Made by a program: the position numbers and the translations under genes
Shown here: positions 50,801 through 62,800 of the stretch, one piece after another
How positions within the stretch are numbered: the first letter of the stretch is position 1
How the letters are laid out: each line of letters begins with the position of its first letter
Source of the DNA: Nautilus pompilius
Lineage: Eukaryota > Mollusca > Cephalopoda > Nautilida > Nautilidae
DNA: 64,000 nt
Direction of reading: 5' to 3'
NCBI GenBank assembly: GCA_018389105.1
Contig: JACATO010001040.1
Location: 372,001-436,000 of the forward strand
Notes under the pieces: generated by a model
Database searches by the model: none
What the model was told of the DNA's origin: nothing
The model's input: only the letters and a program-made list of their open reading frames with translations

Positions 50801-53800
50801 GCACACCACTTTGCAGCAGCAGCAGCAGCCACTTTAAAGTTGTAATAGCTCTCACATTTTCATTAAGTGTTGTTGCTAGAAATGATCTAAATAGTAGCTG
50901 TAATTATTACCTTGGAGTCCATATATACTTAAGAAAAGCCACTAGCTACTTTGTGTCAAGCTTCTTTGAATGTGCTTTCTGTAGCCCTATATCAGAATCT
51001 TTCATACCTGGAGGTCATTAAATATTTGCTAAGCCTGATCTTTCAGACATTTTTAACTTGTAAACTCGTAATATAATGCTGCGCTTCAGCATTGTTTCCT
51101 ATCAGTTTTTATTATTTCATATTTGTTACAGTTTGTTTTGTGCTATTGCCGATGTTCATCATGAGTTACAGCAAATGATATATGTAGATTTTCTAGCATC
51201 TTCCTTTTGACTATTTTTATTTGTGCATATTAAATGAAGAATTTTACATCTAATTTTTCAGTTTATTACTCACAAAAGCAAAATTAGAGGAAGTTTGTGT
51301 TGGACCAGAGGAAGCCTTAGTGACATGCAAGGACCTTCTAAAAATCTGGAAAGACTTGCATGAAATCCAAGTTGAGGAGTAGGTTGTTGTTATGATTTAA
51401 TTATTTGATATATATATATTGCATTTCTGTTTATAACCAGAAGCCATACATCAAGGATTCATAATATAATGAATAAACCAACATAAGTGATGACCTCTTC
51501 AAAATAAATTTTTTATTTGCTGATTCTTAAAAGAAACAAAATAAGCTTTTAAAGAAAAACAGAGCATAGACAATACAAATTGTGATGTGGTTCTGGAAAT
51601 TTGTCTCAGTGAAATCAAGTAAAACTATGTATAACATAGTCTTGAAATTTTTATGGCAACACTACTTAAAGTAAAAATGTGTGTAATTTAAAATATGTTT
51701 TTAACTGCTAATAATTAAGAAATGCACACTGCAACCCTACTAAACTCAACCTTGACACTACACATGGGAACGTTCCCTGATTTTTTGCCCTTCTTGTTTG
51801 TAAAGTCTAGGTTGTGTCTGTTTTTTTCAGTACAAAACTGTCATGTTGCATATTTTATTGGTTTTCATATCAGAATATTCTGTGAACATTTAAAATCTTG
51901 TTGGCACATGGGAGCTCATTCCATATGATAGGTGCTACTCTAAGAAAATCAACAAAACACTTTTTTTTTTTTTACACTTGACATTTCCTCCTTGTATTTT
52001 TACTTTCCTGTTGATGATTATAACTGTACCTTGGGTGGCTGAGGCAATCTGAGATGTGGAAAACTTACAAAGTAGTTGTTTTTTTTTTTTTCAACAATTA
52101 TTTTCTTATAAATTTAAAGAATAATGAAGATCATTGGTGAATAGCACCTAAAATGTATTTAGAAGATTGCACAAACATTCTTAACAAGGCCAACAAAATG
52201 AATAGTTAAACTCATGCAAAACAGGATTTTAAAGTTAGGAGCGTATTAAAAAAAAAAACCACTAAACAAACAAAACCCTTAAAATTAGCATGTAGTAAGA
52301 GGGGAGGAAATGTAGAAAAACTCAACATTATTTTTTGTAAATTTTGGGATAAGTTTTTTTTTTTTCTGCATTAATTGAGCTGTTAAGAAAAAAATAGCAA
52401 ATGCAACTTAATTTTAAGTACCAAAAAAAATGGTGTTTATAACCTGACAAAATTAAAAGTTGTTTGTTGTTTTTTTAATGAAGCAAGAATCTTAATTTTC
52501 AAAATTAAGATTTAAATATAATCACAAATGAAGTCTTAGCTTCCTATTATATATCTTTGACTGACTTAAAGAAAAATTGTTTGTTGTCATTTTAGTTGTG
52601 AATCTCAGGTCAAAGCACCAATTGCAGATAGAACAACTTTTGATCGAAGAAGTTTGGTTCAGCTACATCTAAATGAACTTAGTGAGAGAGATTCAGGTAA
52701 GGTGTATACCTAGTAATCTCTTATGATGATAAGATGAGAATATTTAAGAGAATCTTTTAAAGAGAGAAGAATGTGCCAGTAGTCATTTATGACCTTTAGC
52801 TTCTATTTTCCATGGCTTAGAGTAACAGATGGAACAAATGTAACTATATTTTTTTATGGATTAGTGGAAATTAGTTTGTCTGCCCTACAGTGATTCTTAT
52901 TATCTTTTCTAGACAATAGAGCCATAATATTATTTCAGGCTTGCTGACTCAAGATTTTTCTTTTAATGTTATGTTTTAGTATGTTGCAACTTTTCTGAAT
53001 ATTTGCCTGTTTATTTAGGATCTATAAGAGCAGAGTCTGTTGCTGCCTCTCGAGTGGAGCAGGCATTGTCAGAGGTGGCTTCATCACTAAACAGCAGTTT
53101 TCATCCTCGACCTGGATCCCAACAAATTTGGCTACTGCAAGCTCAGATATGGCTACATTTAGGTGAGATTTCACTACTACATTTTGTAAAAAAAATTGTT
53201 TATTTTCTTTAGGAAGCAAACAACTGGAATATTTCATCAGTATTCTTTAAATCATTGCTTACATAAGTTCAGATGGCATGGTTTAGCATGTGTGTGTGTA
53301 TAGAAATAAAATGAAATAATTTGAATTATTCATGCAACTGATGGTAGGAAATACAGTTTTTAAATGTATTTATTTGATCAATTTTGATATAGTGTGCTTG
53401 TCAAATACTGGTAACACTGCACCTCCTATTACATTGGTGTGTGCTGGATTTGGCAGCTAATGACTAGCCAGTGGCTTGGCACTAATGTAGATTTACTTTG
53501 GGGAGGGGAGAAAAGTTTATTTTCTTATTGTCAAATTTTTTGCTTAAAGTTGTCAGAGTCTGTGCACTTTAAATTTTTTCCTACTGGTCATTGCTTCTAA
53601 TAACCTCTTCCCCTACCTGACTACTGCTTGAGATAAAGCCATCTGGTAATCATCCACCAGCTGATACATTACCAGTAACCACTTATCCAGCTTTTTAATG
53701 ATTCTACAAGAAAATAACTTAGTAGATTAAATTGTTTAAAGATAGATATCAATCTCCTTAGTTTTGTAATTTCTTTTTATTTAAATAATTTTTGACAGTT

Positions 53801-56800
53801 TTAAAAAGAGGAGTTTTTTGTTTTTTATTTTATTTTGTTTACTGTTTTTACTTTCTTTTCTTAGCGGAATTGTATCTGAGTCTTGAGAGAATACAGGAAG
53901 CAGAATCCTGTGTCCATGAAACTGCTACAATTTTCCCACTATCTTATCAAGTTGCCTTTATGGTATGTATATATTTGTAAGGCTTTAGTTTTGATTGAGC
54001 TATAGAACAAAAAACAGTGTAGGAGGAATCTTTCAGACCTGATGAAAAAGTGTGAAGCTTTATCAGTATTTTCATTAAGCATTTGTCTAATGTAGATTGA
54101 TAAATAAACAATCCATTTTACATATCGGCATATATGATATAAATATTTATCTAGTTTCAAAATAATCATATCTATTATACTTTAATATTTATATTTACTT
54201 CTAGTGTAACTCTGGCATAACATTATTCTTCAACTTTGCAGGCACATACAAGCAAATCAGAAAGTTAGAATAGGAAACTAATTCATAGTTTGAAATAATT
54301 TTAATAAAGTAATTTAACAGTAATTTTTTACTTTTTATTAAAATAATTTCTAATCTGCTGCAAAATATTAGCAATGTTCTTTTAGTGAAATTTGTTGAAT
54401 TTATTAGACTTAGAGCATTGTTTGATAATTAATGAATTAATTTCACATATTTTTTAGCATGCATCTTAATAGTTTGATTTTAATAAGAGTGGAATGTAGA
54501 TAGAGTTGAAATCAATTAAGCAAAGTGATTTGTCAAATCTAACCACACAATTTTAAAAAATCTTTTATCAGAAGTTGAGAGAGTTCAAATACAAACTCAT
54601 TTGAAATTAATACTAGGGCAAGTTAAAATGTTTAACAAAAAAAAAATGTAGTAGTAATCGTACAAACTTACAAGTTGAAATTTTTAAAAACATTCGACCA
54701 AAAGTGTTCTAAAAATATAAACTCTCTTACAATGTAAAAGATTAATTTAATTTGGTAGATAAAAAAAAAAAAAGAAATTGATAAAAATAAAATATACCTG
54801 TCTTTTTTTTTAAAATGGCAAATGAACATATATCCAGCCAGTAGTTAAACTACTAGACTACCAAGGCTGAGGGCTTGAAATCAATTCCCAGTCAGGAGTA
54901 GCTCAGTTTGGCATACCTCTGTGGCATGATTTCTTCTTGGTCTTTATCAGCTGGCTGCATGGCTTTTTTTCCACATCTAAAAATGAAGAGTTCTGGGTCC
55001 CTGTGATACAGGATATGCAGCACTTGCTAGCAGACAACTACATCACTGTTTCCTCGCTGGAATTGTCTCCATTGTAAGATTTGTGTATGACACAACAACA
55101 TATATATTTTGCTTATTTAAATTTGCTTTAAGCAATATGCATCATGGATTTATTATACTTTTATTTGTATCATATAAGGCAGGGGTGGCCAGACTTTAGA
55201 GCCATGTTATCTATTTTTTTCAAAGACATCCTTCAAAGATCTACCAGTATAACTTCTAATCTCGCCAACTGATACATTTAAATATGTCATACAAAATATG
55301 CCCCATACTTACTGATATGGACGAAGAGACAGAAATGTAACAAAAGCACTTTATTACGCAAATATTATTATTATTATTACAGTTAAAATACACCTTATTT
55401 ATAATAACTGATCAAGAAAAAAAGACAAGTATTGGTACGTTCAATATATACTGCCCTCATATGAGTAATAAAAAAAATGATATTTTAAAAACAAAAAAGA
55501 ACAATTTTTTGTAAAAAAAAACAGTATTTTGTCCAAAATTTCAGCTTCCTAGCTGAAAAAAAATACAAGAAAAAATTTTAATTTCTATAAACTAAAAGAA
55601 ACAATTTTGCCAAAGCACTTGGTCAGCATTGTGTTCAAAATTTTATCATTCTAGCTCAAAAGGTGTCTGAGATATTGCCTGAACCAACAAATAACCATAT
55701 TTTTTAAAATTTCAAAAAACAAAAACGTTTTTGTCAAAGCAGTTGGTCCAAATTTCAGCTTTCTAGCTCAAATAACCCTGTGACTTACAGAATATTTGAG
55801 GGCAGTGTACAAAAACATCAAAAGTATGATTGATTTCCTTTGTAATGATGATTTGCATTGGATGGTGTCAGTAATCTTTTCATACAGTAGCTGCTAATTA
55901 CAAGCCTTAAACAGGCTTCCACATGATCATCAGCCATAGTGGATCAATATTTAGATTTAATAATCTTTATATGTGAGAATACTGACTTGCAAAGGTAGAT
56001 GGAACTGAATGACGTTCTAATATTTGGATATTTTTCAGCAGTTATTAGGTTTTGAAAGTTTCCCTCTGAGGCCCTGGATTTTATTTGAAAGTTGTTTTGT
56101 AAAATTAAAATTTCATCCTCAACTGTTGTTGTGTCCATATGGAATAATGATGCGATTTTCAAGGCCATCCCATCAATATCAGTTCACTCAAAACAGAAAG
56201 CACACAAATGTTGCCACAGGTTCTAGTAATGTAGAGTCTTGGAACCATCTGTTAATTTCTGATAGCAGTTTGCACCTGTTCAATATATCAACTATTATTA
56301 TGCACATTCTTCACCCTGAAGTTCTAGCTCTGAAATGATGTTTTTAAAATTCCGCAATTCATATCATTGTAGCTGAAAAGATAGCATTTGGAGTTTTTGC
56401 ATAAAAGCACTCACAGAGCTAATCATATGAACAACATTTTTATCTTTACCTTGCAAATTCATTCAAAATGGTTGTGAAGTCAGTTGAAAAAACTAAATCT
56501 AAAATCCATTGTTTGTCTGTAAGTTGCATATATTCCTCATTTTTAGTGACCAAAATCTCCTTAATTTCAGGTAAAAGATTCCTAAATCTTTGCATAATTT
56601 TCCTCTGCTCAGCCATCTAATATCATTATGAACTAAAAGGTTTGTGTTCTGCTTCACTTCTAATTGAGAATGAAAGAGACAGCTCTGTAGACTTCTGACC
56701 CGAACTGAACACAATCAATCTTAAGTGAAATATCCATGATTTCTTTCATATTCAGCATTTTAGTGCATAGAGCCTGTTGATGAATTATGCAGTAATAATG

Positions 56801-59800
56801 AAGAAACTGGGAATCATGTCATCACCTTTGCATAAGGAAATGAACCTGTTAGCTGGGCCACCTATAGCAGGTGGTCCATCTGTAGTAAAAGAGACAAGTT
56901 TGTGAATCTGGAACTGTATTGTTAATGAATTCCTTGAATGCCTTGAAAATATTCACCCTTGAGTGTGTTCTTTTAATGGTAGGACTTTAAGAAGCTTCTC
57001 TTTAGAAATCATGTCTTCAGACACCATTCTAATAAAATACATAACAGTGATGTGTTGATCAGATTTGTAGACTCATTAAATTGAAGCAAAAAGAATACAC
57101 GTCTATTAATGACTTTTTTCAGTTCCTCCAAATCTTCAGTCATTCCTTCACAGCACCACATCACAGTATTTCTAGATATCTGAAGTTTTTTAATAACACA
57201 CTATTTTTGTTTTAGTTTTTAAATCCTGAGACGAATCTGCTGCCTCTAAAAAGCCCTCTTTGAATATTGTTCCATCTTGAAAAGGTTTCATGTGTTTTAT
57301 AAGTATGCCACTTGGAATGATGCTATTGTTGCTGCCTTTGCTCTCTCTGGGTCTTGTAAAAACAATTGTTGTCCAGTAAGCCAAGACTTCAGTTCCTCCA
57401 CTTTCTTTCAAAGTTCACTTTTAGCTGGAGAATCACTCTCATATCTATTGTGAACAGTTTTAAAATGCCTTTCCACATTTCTTATTTTGCTAAAAGCTAT
57501 ATATTCAGAGCAGATAAGAGAGACACATTTTGAATTATCGTAAAAAAAAATATCCTTCCTCCCAAAGATGCTAAGTTTTTGGTTTCTTAACACTCATTTT
57601 AGGGGTTAAATTTTAATTTAGATTTTTTTTAAAAGTTAAATGTACTTGCATTCTGATAATAACTTAGTATCCAAGTTTTTTCTCTGTAGGAGCAGTATTT
57701 GATTTTATAAATGATTAATCTGTATGTTCATTGATTAGGTGTCGCCGACTAGCCATTGGATTTTTCAAATCTTTGCATGCCAGTCAAGCTTTTATATCTT
57801 GAAAGAGAAGAGCAACAAGAAAATGGAGACAATCTGAGCGTTATCAATTACTAGCATAAAAAATACAGTCAACAGGAGAGAGACCCTTGATTGCAATTCA
57901 ATGAGTACACTCCCTTGAATTTTGTTTTTTCTTGTAAGCTCATGCATTCTACTGGAATTTAGTTCACGTTCGCCCTCTTGGCCATCCCTGATATAAGACA
58001 TTTGCAAAATTTAAATCAATCATAACAAAAGAACTTTCATCACAAAATTGCAACCTACATAATGTATCTCTGATTTTTTTCCTAATTTTTTTTTAGGCTA
58101 TTTTAAACAATCTTTTATGGACTTTACTCTGAAATTAATAGGTTTATGAGTGGAATTAAAATAAATTTGTTTCTTTTAAAAGCAACAATTTAAAGTCATC
58201 AAAGCAAAGGACACTCAGACATGCTTTCCTTCTCAATTAATTTTGATAAGAAGCAGCGACTTCTGAAAATTTATTATCAACTTTTTTCTTGCCACAAACA
58301 ACAACAACAAAAAATTAGTTTCAAATTATCATCTTTTTGGGATAGACAGACCAGCACCTGAGTATTTTTCAAGTATTTTACATTTCTTTGCTTTTGAAAT
58401 TTATTTCAATGAGCAAATTTTCAATGCAAATTATGCTATATAAAATTAAATAATTAAAATCTGTGGAAAAAATTTAGTTTTAACTTACAGATCATTAAGT
58501 TTTTTTGTTGTTTTTTAATGATATAGTACTTGTTTTGGAGTTGCTTGCATAACCCTTAATGTAAGTCATTAGAGGTTTTCAGTCATATTCAGCACTTGGT
58601 CTTTTATTTACAAAAAGTTAGGTTTTTACTGGAAAATTTCAGTTATAGTCCTTACTCGAGTTAACAGCCACATGATATGATTATTGCTGTGTAATTTGTT
58701 AGTTCTAGTTCTGTTTTTGTTTTTCTGGTAGAAGAGAGAATAGGAGGCAGTGGTTTTGACAAATTATTTGTTAACTTATATGTACCATTGCTTGTCTTCT
58801 TTATCTTTTGTTCTGACCGCATTTTTAATGCACTTAAATGTCTTGGAAAATAACTAATCACAAATCATGGTCATGCACTTAATACTTTGATTGTTTCAAC
58901 AGAAAGGTCGAATCAATGAACATAAGAAGAAATACTTTGAAGCCAAGGCTTGTTTTGAAAATGCAGTTTCTATTAATCCAGGGCACATCAAGAGTTTACA
59001 CCATCTCGTAAGTACACTTAATATAGATCTCAATCTTAGTAAGTTTCATTATATAGCCTTCCTCCAGGGGAAATAAACGCCCATCAGTTTGATTTTTAAA
59101 CATTTTAATGCTATTGCTTTAACAACTGTTCTGTGCTCTTATCTGGTTTTAAAGGTTTTCCTCATCTTATACGCATATTTTTTTTTACCACAGCTTCAAG
59201 AGATGGAGTAAAATTGTCACCATTATATTTTTACTTTTTTACTCACCCTAACCTAGAGAAGTTTAGAATTAAGGTTGTGATAAACTGCAAGATTCAATTT
59301 AATAGTTTTTCTAAATTTAATAGTAGGCATACTAGTAAGAAAGTTAACAATGGAACACGGTAACTTATAAAGGTTTATAGGAATGCTTTAAAAGCAGTTT
59401 ATTACAGAAAATTTTTAATAACCCTGTCCCACACCATTGATTTTAAGTCATTTGCAGCACACCACTATACCTGGTACAAAATTGTTGTTAACAGCATAAC
59501 ATACATTTAAAAAAATACTTTAAAAAAATTTTTTTTGCAATTTATTATATATTCATATTGAATAATAAATACATTAGGAGGAGTTATGCAAATTTGATCA
59601 AAATAAAGTTACTGTACTTCCAATCAGACTGAAAGATATATACACTAGAGATGATGTAACTGATATTTTTATCAGATTCCAGTTTTTCCTTTCCAAACTT
59701 GTTAGCTTAAAATGTACGATGTGATTAACTGGTTGATGAAAGGTTATTTTAATAAATGAATTAAAATTCTTGAAATATGCTATATTATTAAGTTAAGAAT

Positions 59801-62800
59801 TAACTTTAATGTCAAATAATATTTGGTATTTGATTTTTTAAAATTATTGAATGTAAAATTTTAGTACCTTTTTATAATTTACTTTCAGGGTACTGTGTTA
59901 CATAATTTAGGAAATAACAGGATGGCTGAGAAGGTGCTGCGGGATGCTGTCAATGCAGACCCTTCATCTCATCAGTCTTGGTAAGTAATGTCATGATGTG
60001 ATCTATTTTTCACATTTTTCTTACTTTGTTTAAATAAAGATTATTTTAGTAATTAATTTACATTAGTTTTGTTTCTCACATTGGTGTAAGTTGTGAAGTA
60101 TAATTGTAAATAATACTGTACTAATACTAGTGTTGTCATTATTATAGAGTTTATTGTTCTCATTCTTGAGATGCTTCTAATTTAAAGAGACAATTCTCTA
60201 CCACAAATACAATTCATTCATCCACTTTCATTTTATTAGCTTAAGTTCTGTCTTGTTTTTCTTTCTAAAAATTGATATGCTTTGTCATATGCTTTCGAAG
60301 TTTGAGGAATCGATGTGTCTTTATACATCACTTTTTGTGTTCCTGAGAATTTATTTCAACTCTTTTTGACCTTTCGTACATGCATGACAGTTATTCCTTA
60401 TTCTATTTTCATACATACATTAGTAACTTGATTGGCACATTTTAATTTATATGATAACTTCTGCACATGTTAAATCTTTGATTAGAAAAGTAAACAAGAC
60501 ATTGCAATAATAGACTCTAAATACACTTTGATAATAAAAATTTATTCATCATGAAATTTTGATAGAAATATAAAAATGCTTTCAACAATCTTACATATAC
60601 ATGGACATTTAATACTGTGCTAAAAATACATAAGTAATAATCAAAGTAATGACCTAAAAGGGTTAATTAACAAATATTAGGTGGTTACAAAAGTTTTATC
60701 AGGTTTTTTTTTTCTGCAACAATGAGACTTCATAACGTTGCTAAACGTGCAGTTTATTAATCAAAGAAAGTTCCGTTACAATCAATACACTTCTGCCAAT
60801 GAATTACAAGCACATTTATACCATTTTGAAAAAAATCTGGATTTCTGGAGTTGATAAACTGTTGGAAGGCAGTTTCAATCGCTGTTTGATTGGAGAAGGA
60901 ATTCGTACGGAAGAAGCTGTTTGAAAAGATGGTGGTCTGTGGGAGAAAGGTCTGGTGAATAGGCTGGGTGAGGGAGAGAACTTTGTACCCCTGACATGTT
61001 CAGTTTCTGAAGAGTCACTTTTGCAACATGAGGCTGAGCAGGATTGGACCTCTTCAATTCACCAATGCCAGCTGTTGTTGGGAGAGTTTCTAGTGAAGAA
61101 TGTTTAATTCATGACAGTACCTTTCACCTGTGATGGTTTTGCCAGGTTGCCAGAAGTTATAGTGGATGACACCAGTTGCAGTCCACAAGACAGTGACTAT
61201 GACCATCTTTGGGTGGAGGTTGGGTTTTGGAATGTGGTTAGGTGCCTTGTGTCTGTCGAGCCACTGACTGTGCTGATTGTTTGCAATTGTTGTAAAAAAA
61301 TCTGTTTTTCATCACACGTAATGATTTGGTCAAGAAATGAGTTGTTTTTGTTTCTTATGACAAGCGAAGAGCAGATCTCCAATAAACAATTTTGTTGTTG
61401 TTCATTTGTCAAGCTTTTTCACCTTGCCAATTGCGTCAAAATGCTGCAATACAGTTGTAGTGCTTATGTCAAGCTCTCCAGCAATTTCTCTCACTTTTTC
61501 TTGGATCAGCTACAACTGAGGCTTTCAGATGGTCATCATTACACCTGGAAGGACTTCCGCTACATTCCTTATCTTCGATGCTCACATCTCTTGATCAAAA
61601 TTTGCAAACCATCATTGTACTGTGCACTCATTTACTATGTCCTCACCCCGTGCTTGCTTAATGTTATGAGTTGTCTTGCTCGCTTTTTGGCCTGATTTAA
61701 ACTTGTGAAGTAAAATGACATGAAAAACTTTTCTATCCATTCTTCACTCACAACCCTGAAACAAATGTCCATTTTTTTGATTTTTAAAAAGGTAGGTTTT
61801 GTATAATGTATGCCAAAGCACACACTACAGAACGATATATAACTTATCTACATACACCTTTACAAGCATGCAAAACATGGACCCCAAATTAACATAATAT
61901 AAAAACCAACTCAACTTTTGTAACGACCTAATGCCATAATGATAAATATCTGCTGCTTAAAATTTTGGTCTGTTATTGCTGTAAGAACAAACACAGTGAT
62001 CTTTGAGAATAACAGCAGAGTGTTAATCCAGAATTACAATTCAAGCTGAGATCAGGAGGTCACAGCATGCAAATCTAAACACAACTGAGGTAAATAAAAA
62101 ATTTATGCATACTCAGTAGCCTAAGGGAGCACCACTAAAATAGACTGTCCTAGGAAACTGCATTCCCTGAGCTTGAATGAAAGTTAAGGATGCACATTTT
62201 GGTTATTGTGTAATTTAGTGTACCAAGCAGTTAACTACACTATGTAGAGAGTTATTCCTCATTAGGTTATCACACGTGTGAATGGTCAAAGGCAATTCAG
62301 ATGCACTCTCGGGAGTGCATAATATGATTTGAAAAACACTTGCTTTTTTTATTGCAATTTTCTTTTGGCATTAACAAAGCATAGTTGATAAAAGAGAGGA
62401 AATGTTAATTATTTTGCTATTTAATCAAGAGGGAATTAATTCTCTACCACAAATATAAGTCTTTAAATTAGTAGCTTTTCTATAATAACAATAATAATAA
62501 TACTAATACAGTATTTACAAATAAAGTCATCATTTACACTATTTGAATAACAACCAAAATTTGTTTATATTATCTACAATCATTTTTATTTAAACAGGGA
62601 AGCAAAACAAAAAATAAACTTTCATTATGCCAAGTAGACTAAAATCAGTTTTATTAAATTGAAGTTGATGTTCTTCACTATTTTCAGGAGTTAAATGGGT
62701 AGTTTTGTTGTTTAGTGCATGGAACACATCATTTTGGTACTTGGATTTAATTTCAGGTAGACACTGCCTTTCTTGGCCTGATCTATTTTTTTCTTTGTTT

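Noticed and set aside
61111-61695. 194-codon plus-strand open frame, the longest near the right end
   Set aside because: It is antisense to the decayed mariner transposase at 60677-61931 and resembles no protein.
62272-62320. Palindromes near 62.3 kb considered as a histone-type stem-loop or element end
   Set aside because: The stem and loop do not fit the histone 3' hairpin, and no partner repeat or flanking duplication was found.
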